From Polyporus tsugae (lineage: Eukaryota > Basidiomycota > Agaricomycetes > Polyporales > Polyporaceae): a stretch of 64,000 bases of DNA. The DNA lies in contig JAHRBS010000013.1 of NCBI GenBank assembly GCA_024305745.1, positions 372,001 to 436,000 on the forward strand. The letters run 5' to 3'. Made by a program: the position numbers and the translations under genes. The notes below the pieces were generated by a model that did no database searches, was not told the DNA's origin, and saw nothing but the letters and a program-made list of their open reading frames with translations. The first letter of the stretch is position 1; each line of letters starts with the position of its first letter. Shown in pieces: positions 11,322 through 26,209 of the stretch.

Positions 11322-14300
11322 GCAGAGGTGGGTGTGCGTGGTGGCATGTGGTGAGTGTGCGGGCGTCGGGTGGGGGACAGGTACGTGGCCGCCTCGCGTG
11401 TAGGGGGCGCCGTGAATGGACTACGCGGTGCTGAATCTGTGCGTGCTAGAATCTCCCTGATCGATCACTTTCCTCTGTACACTCAAAGGCCCGTTGGTCT
11501 CATTCAGAGGGTTGGTCTCATTCAGAGGGTTGGTTTAATTCGATGCTCGGGGGATTGGTCTCATTCAATGCCAAGGGGATTGGTTTAATTCGATGCTCGG
11601 GGGCAATATTTCATTCTGTGCTCAGAGGGAGGATATCCGCAGAGGAGCAGATTTGGCAGGATACACCCTCGGAGGGATCAGAGAGCAGAGGAGATTTGAA
11701 GACTCATACATGGCAGCTCTCCGCACACAATCCATGCACATAAGTTCGTAAAAATACATAGGTATGCGAGTGCGCTCTCGTGGGCAAAACAAAAGAGTCC
11801 GTTCAGAAGAATCAGAACACAAGGATCGCGTCCAAGTAAGCAAGCGCCTATTTCCCTGTTCCTAGCGACGGCGCGTCCGTCCGATGCCATCTCTCCCTCC
11901 ACCACCATCGCACTCTCCGCCCTCCCCCGCTCGTATGTTCTTGACAGAGTGTGGCTCTGTGTTGCAGGGTTTCGTCAATTCGTGGCTTGCACTTGGGACT
12001 CACTCGGACTCACCTCGACTCGCGACTGTGCCGGTGGCTTCGGACGTGTTCTCACAGCTCGGAATCTCGTTCTCGCTCTCTCAGGTTCGTATTGACGCGG
12101 CTGCTGGAGGTTGTACACTGCACAAAGACTCGAAAAGTTAGAACATGCTGAGATATCAGGGGTGTCGAGATTCGCACCCGGTGAGTCCGTTGTCGCGCCC
12201 CGGGAGCTGGCTGGTCCCGCCAATGTGGCTGACATGGATGTGGACCAGGAGGTTTTTGTGGAGCGCGAGCATGGTGAGCCCCGGCCGGGGAAAGCATGGC
12301 CGGGTATGGGCACTCAACGCCTCGAGAGAGACAAAGTGTGGGATGAGGCGTTGAGCAGAAAAGAAGAGAGAAACGCGTGCACCGCTGCATGGACGACGAT
12401 GCTGACTGTTGATTTGACAGATCTCGGATGCTCGGCCCCTTCCGCGGTGAGGGACCAAACAAGATAACTGGATGCTGGAGGTGTGCGCTAGGACAGGTCA
12501 AGGACTCTGTCCGGGACGTCCGTCGCGGCGTGCAGGATGTCCGTCGACCTCCGTCCCAGCCGGGAGACTTGGCGAGCAAGGAGTGCATGCGTGGTTGAGC
12601 ATGTGAAGTCGACAGCACGGGAGAACGGAGAGTAAAGGAGTACGCGCACCATAGCTAACTTCGGATGCGACAGGTCCAGGACACCACCTCGGTTCGCGTT
12701 GAAGGACGTCGACGGACTCGGCTGATAGTAGCATCCCTCCCATCTGTGTCGGCGGCCGGTTCTGTCCAACAGCCACCATCGGGTTATGTGACTGGGGTCC
12801 GGCCGAGACATTCGGGAGTAAACGAGAAGCGCGACGTCCCAGGAGTGCCAGAGTGTGTAGCCAGGAGGCCGGTGCGCGCTGGGACGGCTGTCTGGCTGTG
12901 GGATCCCCGCGAGATGCGCACGGACGGCGCGCGGCGTAGATAACTCCATTGACCTTCGTCCCGGGCCCAATCGGGAGACTTGACACGCCTGTCTCCTAGC
13001 GGCCGTTGCGTTGCTCGGTGGTGCATGTGTACGCTAACAAGCACTATTTCAGACACAAATTCGCCCGAACGAGGTCAGTGACTCACCTGTTTTCCAGAAC
13101 AGCTCCATTGTGTCGTCCTGCGTGTTGTCGTCCACTCCCTAGGAGGACCATGCTGTGTGACCCATATGTTGTCCATCGGAAATATATTATACACTGCGTA
13201 TATGGCACTCACCAGTTCTTCCGTGCGAGTGCGTGAAGGCTTGTGCTGACTGCGTCGGGGTGGGAACACCATGTACGTCTGCGCGGGTGGCTGGTAACAA
13301 CTGAAGGTGGCAGATAGTCACGAAGCGGGGGAAAGAGAGTCGACATGGACCCGGAGGACACGTCGAGTAAATGTCGGACATCCAGCCAGCGTGCATAGGC
13401 GGTCGGATGTAGTCCGAACTCGGATCATGAGGGTATATTACGAGCTGGAAGCGTCGGGACAGCAATCTGTACACGCGACAGGGCTAGCACTCGAGAGCCG
13501 AGATGTCCTTCCCAGTTTCAGGTCATCTTGAGCGGTGGCATGCTACATGGCAAACCAAGAGTCTCTCCCAACATAAGTACAGTACGCAGGGCGCACCATA
13601 GTCAACCTCATATGGCATTCAAAACAACTTGCAGACGAGGACCCAGAACCCGTAGACTCGGTGCGATCCACAGACACACACGCACCCACATACAAACAAA
13701 TCAAATAGCACAGTAAACATCACTTACGCGATCTGTCCGCGCCCATTTTCGCTTGGCGATGTTTGATTTTCCCGTCGGCCAGTGGGCGCGATCCAGCGCC
13801 GCGAACACTTGGCATTGCCTCAGCCTTCTCCCGAGGATTCCCAAATATCTACAGGGCGACTGAGATCAGTAGCAGCACAGTCCACACATCCGGAAGAGAC
13901 AGTACATGTTGCCGGCAAAAGGGTCTTGGATGGTTGTTGTCTATGTCGAGATTGCGAGCGCACACCGGTCGGCGGTCGAAACCCATCTCTTTTGCAGCCG
14001 AGTTGTTTCAAGGGGGACGGCCAAGCTCTTGCGCTTGGGCGGACGTCGGGTGGCGTACCTGGGAGATGGAAAGTGTCAATTCCTACGCGCGCACTGACCC
14101 CGTTCGAGAGCGGGAGACGCGCCGTGCATGACCTGATACGGAGACACATCAATTGCGTCGATTGCTGGGAAAAGTCGTAGGAGTCTTTGCGGCCCCGAAT
14201 GGAGCTTGCTGCACTCCAGATCCGTTAGCATCACGCTGCAGACCCAGGCTCAGTAACCACCTACGCACTCACCTGGGACTGGCGGAGCGGTGTCTTCCTG

Positions 14301-17300
14301 AGTTCTGATGCCCACCCACGAGGTCGACCGCGTCCGGATGCTCCGAACGACGCGAGCTCGACGTCCGACCGGACGAAAGTGCTGCCCTATCGGTCGGAAG
14401 CTTGGGCTCGGACCAAGCAGTTGCCGGTTGTCGGTGGAGCCGAGAGTGCGCTTGGTGCAATCGGACAACCTACGCGCCCCGTCCTGAGACTTCATCACTG
14501 CCTCGGTGACTCGTTCCAGGCTCCGTATGGGTAGTCGAGAGCCGTTGGAGCGATCGCCACGGACAGAGAGAGGGTGGGAGAGCGTGTGCGCCAACTGCAC
14601 CGTCCGCCGACGAAATCCGTCCAAACACGGAATTCCAAATGTCTTCCGGCGGCGGCGCAAACACTCCAGATGTGTCGCACTGGACGTACCGAGTCTAAAA
14701 AAATAGCCCGCACCGCCGTCCAGTGCGAGGCCGACGCAGGAGAGGCCGCGCATTGCAGGTGACCGTGAAAATGCAATGAAAACACCGTTTTTGCAACCTC
14801 ATTGGATGGTGGCCGAAACGGCCGCGCACGTTGCACGGGTGTGCAGGGATGCACCACGTTTGGTTTCTGCCGGAAGCGACGCCTGTGACAGAAGTTATGA
14901 CAATTTCCCGGGTCCCGGCCTCCAATTGAATGCGACGCCGCTCGATCGTACCGGCTCGGATTGTTGTCGAATCACCTGTACAAGACTCAGTACCATCGCC
15001 TGACGTCGGAGAGACACGCGCACGAGCCGTGCGAGATGATTGACTGAAAGTCGATGACGACCTCATGCCGGTCGTGCCATCAGTCGCAATTTTGGGAGAC
15101 CATCGAGAACCGGCTCCAGTGGCCGCGGATGAGAGCTTTGGTGGCGCGGAGATGCTTCAGTTGGCTTGCTGACTGGTTGAATATGTGAGGACGACCGGGA
15201 GTTCAGAGATACGGCAGACCGCCATCTCCACAGCTCCACCGCAGGGATCGAGCTCCAACGGATTTCTATGCCGAGGTTGCAAGAATATACATGAACACGA
15301 CACTGCTGGCGGGCAGATGGGAAAAAGTGACACTCACGAGGGGTGCCCTCGAGCTACATGCTCGACTCGACTCGACGTGAAGCGGTGTCTGCGCAACGCC
15401 TGCGTCCTTGTCCCCGCCGTGCCATGTCCCTGTCCCGCGTGCAGCCCCAGGCAGCCCCTCAACGATGGGTCAGAATGCTGGACCAAGTAGTCGGTTGTTC
15501 ATTGCAGTCGGAGCTGCGTCCGGTACGGCCCACCACCCGCCCCGCGCGTGTCCTGCCCAGCAACCCTCAACCGAGAACAGGTCTTTCCGGCCAAACTGCG
15601 GCATGCACACACTCTCTGTGACCTCAAGCATCCATCTAGGACGCCTCACCCTCTCCCGATAACTGAGGGAGGCCAGGAGAGGCGATCATGCACCTCAAGG
15701 CCGGGCACCGAAACCCGCCAAAACATGAATTTCAAAACATTTATTACACGCACGTAAACGTGTCGTACATGTAGTACACGACCGTCTTGAGCCCACTCCG
15801 ACCGCCTACCAGGCGATCCGACGCAAACTGGTGCTGGGAGAGCCCGCACAATCTCGGCTGCCGTGAAACCGCCATGAAAACGGCGTGGCGTGCCGTCGAC
15901 CTCTTCGGATCATCGCAGGAATGGCCGCCAACATTGCGGACGGCGTACGGGGGTGTACGAAGCCCGGTGGTGTCGTACCCCGACGTCTAGAAAAGAATTT
16001 ATTGCGCACCTTGGCACTTCCAGTCCCCAAACCCTGGCCACGATGGCCGCCGTCGGCTCGTCTTGGCGTCGGAAGGTCTGTCTGAAGCCTGGCGTGGTCT
16101 TCTGAAGCCTCGTTGATGCAGGCGGAGGCCGCCCGGGATGAGAAGATGCTGGGCAAGAGGTCGCCTTGGCCAATCATGCTCTCGGAGCACAAAATTGAAA
16201 CCTGGCGGGCCGACACGGGAGCAAACCAGGCGTCGCAGGCGTATCCCAGCATGCTCGCACGCTCGTTCCGTATCCAGTTTCTCGTATCCTGGAAAGACCG
16301 AGCAGAAAGCCCACCACGACCAAGTGCAGATGCCATCCCTCCATCCTGGATGGTAGTGCCGCGCGCACCATGTGAGTACGCACACGCCGTCAGAAACAAC
16401 GTCGGGACGCACGTAGTAATGTGCGATCCGAGCGCGGGGCGTGGCATCCCTTTGCATCGGCAGTTGAAACCATTCCGAGACGCAAGGGGTGACGCGTAGG
16501 CGGGGCAGCTGGGAGATGGGAGATGGGATGCGAAGCGACGGCAACCAAGGAGTAGCGGAGGGTCGTGGAGTCTGGGCATGGGCGACTACGCGATCGGGAG
16601 TACGAGGCGGCGGCGCGGTGATGGGCTTGGAGGATGGAAGATGGAAAAAAGAAAATGGGCGGGACGTGATCGATGATCCATGGTCCGTGCACACCCTCCG
16701 AAGCGCTGCTCGACAGGGATATAAATGGGAGGGACGAGCGGGTTACGACTCACCATCCCTCCCCAGATCATAGCAGTAGTACCACTCACCGCCCATTGCC
16801 CAGCACCGAGCCTGCTCTTCCTGTGCCCCCCTGTAGACCTTTGACGGCCGACTCCACACAGGTGTTGCACGAGATGGCAAGGTTTGCATGAGCCCCCGTA
16901 CTCCACAGGCTGTCGCACGGACACGAGTCGAGATGCAGGCGGCAGCGATGGCTGTCGTAGGGTTTGGGGGCAACGTAGTGTTTAAGGAGCGTCGTGGAGG
17001 GGTTGGTTACTATGTGAGTACATCAGAGTGGGCAAGCATGTGGAGACTGGTACTTACCAGGCAGGATTATAGGGATTCTCACAGAGCGGGCGGAGCTGGG
17101 GTCGCGATAGAGGCGAGGGACGGAGAGTGGGAGGCGAAAAATGGGTTAGAAGACGGCGGAGCTGGGGGAAGAGAACCGAGTGGCCGAGTACACAGAGGGC
17201 GAAAATTTGAGGTGCACTGCGTTGAAAGTGAGGTCCACGAGGCTGCAAACGGAAGGAGAACGGTCGAGAAACGAACACTGAAGCCAGTGAGGACGTCTGG

Positions 17301-17676
17301 AAAGGACTCGGATCTGTGTCCAATCCAAAACCATTGCCACACGCTTCGGCATCGGCCGGACCGCGTCAGCTTGAGCGCCACCTTCGAATCCGGGTGCTGT
17401 TCTTCTACCAGCTTCCAGCGATGTCAGATTTTGAGACGACATTTGTAACCCGTGTGGGTGGCGTTTGTGTTCACGTCGGAGGACAGACGACCCCAGCTGA
17501 CTGTCTTATCCATTCAATGTGTCCGAGACCCCACGCGAGCTCGAGAAGCTACGTACGGGCCGCCGAGGACTACATCCTCACATGACACCCCCATGGGCGT
17601 ATTTCCGTCCAGCCTGACCCTCGTAAAAACCTCTTTCTTATCTTCCGCTTCACTCATCTACGCCTCTCCTAGTGCA
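11322..17676. repeat. Array spacer 2
   Basis: Nearly base-for-base the same as spacer 1, with only scattered substitutions. It contains the minisatellite (11493-11630), the TATA box (16718-16726) and the candidate frame (16888-17448). No additional gene was seen. Confidence 0.75.
11493..11630. repeat. Minisatellite in spacer 2
   Basis: Same six imperfect ttggtctcattc-type repeats as in spacer 1, at the same distance from the ThDP stop codon. Confidence 0.8.
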
Positions 17677-19834
17677 ATGTACACCACCGCCTCTATGATC
17701 TTCAAGGCCCTCTCGGATGCAGGCATTACGCACGCATTCGTCAACTGGGGAAACGATCATCCCGCCTTCTTGGAAGACCTCGAGCGGGAGCGTGTCGAGA
17801 ATGGCAAAACCCCCATCGAGATAATCACTTGCCCACACGAGATGGTCGCGCTTAGCGCAGCTCAGGGCTACGCACAGGTAACCGGCAAGCCAGCAGCCGT
17901 TATAGTTCATGTTGATGTCGGAACCCAGGTAAGCTCCGAATAGCCTTTCTTATAAATGTCCACGTTCACAGATAAGGTTTTCATCAGGGTCTTGGGGGCG
18001 CTGTCCATAACGTTGACCGGGGACACACTCCTGTTCTCATCTTCGCCGGTCATGCACCTCATTCGTCGGACAAACGTCTGAAGGGAACCAAGAACGAATG
18101 GCCGATGTGGCACCAAGGTCAGTTCCCGTCATCAAGTTTTCAACACTTGTCTTACCTTCCATTGTAGATGTTCCGGACCAGCCGTCGATTGTTCGGCAGT
18201 ACATGCGATACACCGCGCAGATCCAGAGCGGGAAGAACGCGAGACAAATGGTTTTGCGTGCCTTGCAAATGTTTGTGCTTTCACAACATCTCCAGCTACT
18301 TACCGTACCAACGCCTCTTCAGCGCGACAAGCCAACCGAAAGGCCCTGTATACCTTTGGGCTCGTCGTGAGACTACCGAGGAAGAGGTTGATCCGTCGAT
18401 TTTTAACGAGAAGTTAGACGTTCTAAAGTGGCCGTCCGTACAAGGGGGAGGGCTCCCTGACTCAGGTGATTCGAACTTCGCATGTCATTCGACGCCAGCC
18501 GTTGACCTTTCAAACCGCCCAGCTGTGAAGACGATCGTGGACGCGCTCCTCGTTGCCCAGTTCCCGCTCATCATCACCGCCAACGCCGGGCGCAACCCAA
18601 AGACGGTCCCTCTCCTCTCCCAGCTCTCGACCCTCCTCGCGATCGGCGTGTACACGTCGTGCCCGATGTCCATGTGCATCGCCTGGACGCACGAGAACTA
18701 CATCGGCACGGCCTTTGGCGGGAAGAACGACCTGCTCGAGCACGCCGATCTGCTCATCATCCTCGAGCTCGACGTCCCGTGGGTCGAAGCGGCAGGCAAC
18801 AAGCCGCGCGACGGTGCGCGCGTCTTCGTCATCGACTCGGACCCGCTCAAGATGAACTGGGGCTGGCATCACGTCGACGCCGAGCTGCTCTGCAAGGCCG
18901 ACCCGGAGACGGCCCTCACGCAGCTCGTCGCCGCGCTCGACGTGCCCGACGTCAAGGCTGCCACCGACTTGGTCGCGTCCCGCCAAGCTCGCCTGAGGGA
19001 GCTCCGCTCGGCGTGGGTGGCGTCCCAGGAAGAGGCGGAGGCGGCCAGATCGCTCTCGCCAGACTCGGAGAGCCCCACCGTGCCGTACGTCGTCGCGACG
19101 CTTCGCACCGCTGTGGCGACGCAGACTGCGAGCAAGGGCGAGAAGGTTCTATGGGTCAACGAGGCGATCAGCAACTACCCGCTCGTGTGGACGTACCTGC
19201 GTCCCGAGCAGCCCGGGAGCGTGCTGGCTTCGGGAGGGACGAGCCTCGGGTACGGGCTTGGGGCGAGCATTGGGGCGTACCTCGGCGGGCTCGTCGCCAA
19301 GAAGGATTACGACCTGGTCGCGTACGTCGTGGGTGACGGGACGTTCTTGTTTGGGATCCCTGCGAGCGCGTTTTGGATCGCACGGCGGTACAACACGGTG
19401 AGTGGTGGTGGTCACTTACGTTCCCTTTCCCCTTTCGTCGGTCGAAAGGTCTATGGCACTGACAATACCCCTGTTGCAGCCGTTCCTCACCGTCATCCTC
19501 AACAATGGCGGCTGGAAGGTACGCGGGCCTTCCTGATTCGGGCCGTGAGGGAACCATGCTGACCAGTGCGCCGGTCCAGTCACCCAAGTTGTCTATGATG
19601 GGTGTTTACCCGGACGGATTGGGAAGCGTCGCCTCGGGCAACCAGCTCACTGTCGGGCTAGGGCCCGACTCGCCCGACTTCTCGCAGGTTGCCGTCGCAG
19701 CGGGCGGCGCGTGGGGTAAGCGCATCACGAAGGCGGATGAGGTGCAGGGCGTGCTGGAGGAGGCTATCAGGGTCGTGTTGCAGGAGAAGAGGTGCGCGGT
19801 CGTGGACGTTGTCTTGGACTCGATAAATGGGTGA
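17677..19834 (+). CDS. ThDP-dependent enzyme, array copy 3
   Basis: Third copy, open, 617 aa. Exons: 17677-17928, 17988-18117, 18168-18270, 18323-19397, 19480-19518, 19580-19834. Its 5' part matches copy 2 (Phe9, Val40, Leu157, same intron 3). The start of exon 4 switches to another allele: Glu186 to Pro, Lys190 to Asn, Ile195 to Val, then Ser250 to Ala, Asn255 to Lys and Pro282 to Ala. The first three are shared with copy 6 and the last three with copy 5, so this copy is a mosaic. Cofactor motifs are unchanged. Confidence 0.9.
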
Positions 19835-22800
19835 GCAGAGGTGGGTGTGCGTGGTGGCATGTGGTGAGTGTGCGGGCGTCGGGTGGGGGACAGGTACGTG
19901 GCCGCCTCGCGTGTAGGGGGCGCCGTGAATGGACTACGCGGTGCTGAATCTGTGCGTGCTAGAATCTCCCTGATCGATCACTTTCCTCTGTACACTCAAA
20001 GGCCCGTTGGTCTCATTCAGAGGGTTGGTCTCATTCAGAGGGTTGGTTTAATTCGATGCTCGGGGGATTGGTCTCATTCAATGCCAAGGGGATTGGTTTA
20101 ATTCGATGCTCGGGGGCAATATTTCATTCTGTGCTCAGAGGGAGGATATCCGCAGAGGAGCAGATTTGGCAGGATACACCCTCGGAGGGATCAGAGAGCA
20201 GAGGAGATTTGAAGACTCATACATGGCAGCTCTCCGCACACAATCCATGCACATAAGTTCGTAAAAATACATAGGTATGCGAGTGCGCTCTCGTGGGCAA
20301 AACAAAAGAGTCCGTTCAGAAGAATCAGAACACAAGGATCGCGTCCAAGTAAGCAAGCGCCTATTTCCCTGTTCCTAGCGACGGCGCGTCCGTCCGATGC
20401 CATCTCTCCCTCCACCACCATCGCACTCTCCGCCCTCCCCCGCTCGTATGTTCTTGACAGAGTGTGGCTCTGTGTTGCAGGGTTTCGTCAATTCGTGGCT
20501 TGCACTTGGGACTCACTCGGACTCACCTCGACTCGCGACTGTGCCGGTGGCTTCGGACGTGTTCTCACAGCTCGGAATCTCGTTCTCGCTCTCTCAGGTT
20601 CGTATTGACGCGGCTGCTGGAGGTTGTACACTGCACAAAGACTCGAAAAGTTAGAACATGCTGAGATATCGGGGGTGTCGAGATTCGCACCCGGTGAGTC
20701 CGTTGTCGCGCCCCGGGAGCTGGCTGGTCCCGCCAATGTGGCTGACATGGATGTGGACCAGGAGGTTTTTGTGGAGCGCGAGCATGGTGAGCCCCGGCCG
20801 GGGAAAGCATGGCCGGGTATGGGCACTCAACGCCTCGAGAGAGACAAAGTGTGGGATGAGGCGTTGAGCAGAAAAGAAGAGAGAAACGCGTGCACCGCTG
20901 CATGGACGACGATGCTGACTGTTGATTTGACAGATCTCGGATGCTCGGCCCCTTCCGCGGTGAGGGACCAAACAAGATAACTGGATGCTGGAGGTGTGCG
21001 CTAGGACAGGTCAAGGACTCTGTCCGGGACGTCCGTCGCGGCGTGCAGGATGTCCGTCGACCTCCGTCCCAGCCGGGAGACTTGGCGAGCAAGGAGTGCA
21101 TGCGTGGTTGAGCATGTGAAGTCGACAGCACGGGAGAACGGAGAGTAAAGGAGTACGCGCACCATAGCTAACTTCGGATGCGACAGGTCCAGGACACCAC
21201 CTCGGTTCGCGTTGAAGGACGTCGACGGACTCGGCTGATAGTAGCATCCCTCCCATCTGTGTCGGCGGCCGGTTCTGTCCAACAGCCACCATCGGGTTAT
21301 GTGACTGGGGTCCGGCCGAGACATTCGGGAGTAAACGAGAAGCGCGACGTCCCAGGAGTGCCAGAGTGTGTAGCCAGGAGGCCGGTGCGCGCTGGGACGG
21401 CTGTCTGGCTGTGGGATCCCCGCGAGATGTGCACGGACGGCGCGCGGCGTAGATAACTCCATTGACCTTCGTCCCGGGCCCAATCGGGAGACTTGACACG
21501 CCTGTCTCCTAGCGGCCGTTGCGTTGCTCGGTGGTGCATGTGTACGCTAACAAGCACTATTTCAGACACAAATTCGCCCGAACGAGGTCAGTGACTCACC
21601 TGTTTTCCAGAACAGCTCCATTGTGTCGTCCTGCGTGTTGTCGTCCACTCCCTAGGAGGACCATGCTGTGTGACCCATATGTTGTCCATCGGAAATATAT
21701 TATACACTGCGTATATGGCACTCACCAGTTCTTCCGTGCGAGTGCGTGAAGGCTTGTGCTGACTGCGTCGGGGTGGGAACACCATGTACGTCTGCGCGGG
21801 TGGCTGGTAACAACTGAAGGTGGCAGATAGTCACGAAGCGGGGGAAAGAGAGTCGACATGGACCCGGAGGACACGTCGAGTAAATGTCGGACATCCAGCC
21901 AGCGTGCATAGGCGGTCGGATGTAGTCCGAACTCGGATCATGAGGGTATATTACGAGCTGGAAGCGTCGGGACAGCAATCTGTACACGCGACAGGGCTAG
22001 CGCTCGAGAGCCGAGATGTCCTTCCCAGTTTCAGGTCATCTTGAGCGGTGGCATGCTACATGGCAAACCAAGAGTCTCTCCCAACATAAGTACAGTACGC
22101 AGGGCGCACCATAGTCAACCTCATATGGCATTCAAAACAACTTGCAGACGAGGACCCAGAACCCGTAGACTCGGTGCGATCCACAGACACACACGCACCC
22201 ACATACAAACAAATCAAATAGCACAGTAAACATCACTTACGCGATCTGTCCGCGCCCATTTTCGCTTGGCGATGTTTGATTTTCCCGTCGGCCAGTGGGC
22301 GCGATCCAGCGCCGCGAACACTTGGCATTGCCTCAGCCTTCTCCCGAGGATTCCCAAATATCTACAGGGCGACTGAGATCAGTAGCAGCACAGTCCACAC
22401 ATCCGGAAGAGACAGTACATGTTGCCGGCAAAAGGGTCTTGGATGGTTGTTGTCTATGTCGAGATTGCGAGCGCACACCGGTCGGCGGTCGAAACCCATC
22501 TCTTTTGCAGCCGAGTTGTTTCAAGGGGGACGGCCAAGCTCTTGCGCTTGGGCGGACGTCGGGTGGCGTACCTGGGAGATGGAAAGTGTCAATTCCTACG
22601 CGCGCACTGACCCCGTTCGAGAGCGGGAGACGCGCCGTGCATGACCTGATACGGAGACACATCAATTGCGTCGATTGCTGGGAAAAGTCGTAGGAGTCTT
22701 TGCGGCCCCGAATGGAGCTTGCTGCACTCCAGATCCGTTAGCATCACGCTGCAGACCCAGGCTCAGTAACCACCTACGCACTCACCTGGGACTGGCGGAG

Positions 22801-25800
22801 CGGTGTCTTCCTGAGTTCTGATGCCCACCCACGAGGTCGACCGCGTCCGGATGCTCCGAACGACGCGAGCTCGACGTCCGACCGGACGAAAGTGCTGCCC
22901 TATCGGTCGGAAGCTTGGGCTCGGACCAAGCAGTTGCCGGTTGTCGGTGGAGCCGAGAGTGCGCTTGGTGCAATCGGACAACCTACGCGCCCCGTCCTGA
23001 GACTTCATCACTGCCTCGGTGACTCGTTCCAGGCTCCGTATGGGTAGTCGAGAGCCGTTGGAGCGATCGCCACGGACAGAGAGAGGGTGGGAGAGCGTGT
23101 GCGCCAACTGCACCGTCCGCCGACGAAATCCGTCCAAACACGGAATTCCAAATGTCTTCCGGCGGCGGCGCAAACACTCCAGATGTGTCGCACTGGACGT
23201 ACCGAGTCTAAAAAAATAGCCCGCACCGCCGTCCAGTGCGAGGCCGACGCAGGAGAGGCCGCGCATTGCAGGTGACCGTGAAAATGCAATGAAAACACCG
23301 TTTTTGCAACCTCATTGGATGGTGGCCGAAACGGCCGCGCACGTTGCACGGGTGTGCAGGGATGCACCACGTTTGGTTTCTGCCGGAAGCGACGCCTGTG
23401 ACAGAAGTTATGACAATTTCCCGGGTCCCGGCCTCCAATTGAATGCGACGCCGCTCGATCGTACCGGCTCGGATTGTTGTCGAATCACCTGTACAAGACT
23501 CAGTACCATCGCCTGACGTCGGAGAGACACGCGCACGAGCCGTGCGAGATGATTGACTGAAAGTCGATGACGACCTCATGCCGGTCGTGCCATCAGTCGC
23601 AATTTTGGGAGACCATCGAGAACCGGCTCCAGTGGCCGCGGATGAGAGCTTTGGTGGCGCGGAGATGCTTCAGTTGGCTTGCTGACTGGTTGAATATGTG
23701 AGGACGACCGGGAGTTCAGAGATACGGCAGACCGCCATCTCCACAGCTCCACCGCAGGGATCGAGCTCCAACGGATTTCTATGCCGAGGTTGCAAGAATA
23801 TACATGAACACGACACTGCTGGCGGGCAGATGGGAAAAAGTGACACTCACGAGGGGTGCCCTCGAGCTACATGCTCGACTCGACTCGACGTGAAGCGGTG
23901 TCTGCGCGACGCCTGCGTCCTTGTCCCCGCCGTGCCATGTCCCTGTCCCGCGTGCAGCCCCAGGCAGCCCCTCAACGATGGGTCAGAATGCTGGACCAAG
24001 TAGTCGGTTGTTCGTTGCAGTCGGAGCTGCGTCCGGTACGGCCCACCACCCGCCCCGCGCGTGTCCTGCCCAGCAACCCTCAACCGAGAACAGGTCTTTC
24101 CGGCCAAACTGCGGCATGCACACACTCTCTGTGACCTCAAGCATCCATCTAGGACGCCTCACCCTCTCCCGATAACTGAGGGAGGCCAGGAGAGGCGATC
24201 ATGCACCTCAAGGCCGGGCACCGAAACCCGCCAAAACATGAATTTCAAAACATTTATTACAAGCACGTAAACGTGTCGTACATGTAGTACACGACCGTCT
24301 TGAGCCCACTCCGACCGCCTACCAGGCGATCCGACGCAAACTGGTGCTGGGAGAGCCCGCACAATCTCGGCTGCCGTGAAACCGCCATGAAAACGGCGTG
24401 GCGTGCCGTCGACCTCTTCGGATCATCGCAGGAATGGCCGCCAACATTGCGGACGGCATACGGGGGTGTACGAAGCCCGGTGGTGTCGTACCCCGACGTC
24501 TAGAAAAGAATTTATTGCGCACCTTGGCACTTCCAGTCCCCAAACCCTGGCCACGATGGCCGCCGTCGGCTCGTCTTGGCGTCGGAAGGTCTGTCTGAAG
24601 CCTGGCGTGGTCTTCTGAAGCCTCGTTGATGCAGGCGGAGGCCGCCCGGGATGAGAAGATGCTGGGCAAGAGGTCGCCTTGGCCAATCATGCTCTCGGAG
24701 CACAAAATTGAAACCTGGCGGGCCGACACGGGAGCAAACCAGGCGTTGCAGGCGTATCCCAGCATGCTCGCACGCTCGTTCCGTATCCAGTTTCTCGTAT
24801 CCTGGAAAGACCGAGCAGAAAGCCCACCACGACCAAGTGCAGATGCCATCCCTCCATCCTGGATGGTAGTGCCGCGCGCACCATGTGAGTACGCACACGC
24901 CGTCAGAAACAACGTCGGGACGCACGTAGTAATGTGCGATCCGAGCGCGGGGCGTGGCATCCCTTTGCATCGGCAGTTGAAACCATTCCGAGACGCAAGG
25001 GGTGACGCGTAGGCGGGGCAGCTGGGAGATGGGAGATGGGATGCGAAGCGACGGCAACCAAGGAGTAGCGGAGGGTCGTGGAGTCTGGGCATGGGCGACT
25101 ACGCGATCGGGAGTACGAGGCGGCGGCGCGGTGATGGGCTTGGAGGATGGAAGATGGAAAAAAGAAAATGGGCGGGACGTGATCGATGATCCATGGTCCG
25201 TGCACACCCTCCGAAGCGCTGCTCGACAGGGATATAAATGGGAGGGACGAGCGGGTTACGACTCACCATCCCTCCCCAGATCATAGCAGTAGTACCACTC
25301 ACCGCCCATTGCCCAGCACCGAGCCTGCTCTTCCTGTGCCCCCCTGTAGACCTTTGACGGCCGACTCCACACAGGTGTTGCACGAGATGGCAAGGTTTGC
25401 ATGAGCCCCCGTACTCCACAGGCTGTCGCACGGACACGAGTCGAGATGCAGGCGGCAGCGATGGCTGTCGTAGGGTTTGGGGGCAACGTAGTGTTTAAGG
25501 AGCGTCGTGGAGGGGTTGGTTACTATGTGAGTACATCAGAGTGGGCAAGCATGTGGAGACTGGTACTTACCAGGCAGGATTATAGGGATTCTCACAGAGC
25601 GGGCGGAGCTGGGGTCGCGATAGAGGCGAGGGACGGAGAGTGGGAGGCGAAAAATGGGTTAGAAGACGGCGGAGCTGGGGGAAGAGAACCGAGTGGCCGA
25701 GTACACAGAGGGCGAAAATTTGAGGTGCACTGCGTTGAAAGTGAGGTCCACGAGGCTGCAAACGGAAGGAGAACGGTCGAGAAACGAACACTGAAGCCAG

Positions 25801-26209
25801 TGAGGACGTCTGGAAAGGACTCGGATCTGTGTCCAATCCAAAACCATTGCCACACGCTTCGGCATCGGCCGGACCGCGTCAGCTTGAGCGCCACCTTCGA
25901 ATTCGGGTGCTGTCCTTCTACCAGCTTCCAGCGATGTCAGATTTTGAGACGACATTTGTAACCCGTGTGGGTAGTTTTTTTGTTCATGTTTGTGGAGGAC
26001 AGATGATTCCACTGCTGACTGTCTTATCCATTCAAAGTGTCCGAGACCCCACGCGAGCTCGAGAAGCTGGCTACGGGCCGCCGAGGACTACATCCTCACA
26101 TGACACCCCCATGGGCGTATTTCCGTCCAGCATGACCCTCGTAAAGACCTCTTTCTTATCTTCCAAGTGAGGCCACACAGCTTCACTCATCTACGCCTCT
26201 CCTAGTGCA
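19835..26209. repeat. Array spacer 3
   Basis: Very close to spacers 1 and 2. Minisatellite at 20006-20143, TATA box 25231-25239, candidate frame 25401-25961. Towards its right end it carries variants shared with spacer 4 (for example tacaagcacg at about 24259, and the change to ttcgggtgctgtcc before copy 4). Confidence 0.75.
20006..20143. repeat. Minisatellite in spacer 3
   Basis: Six imperfect repeats with the ttggtctcattc core, as in the other spacers. Confidence 0.8.
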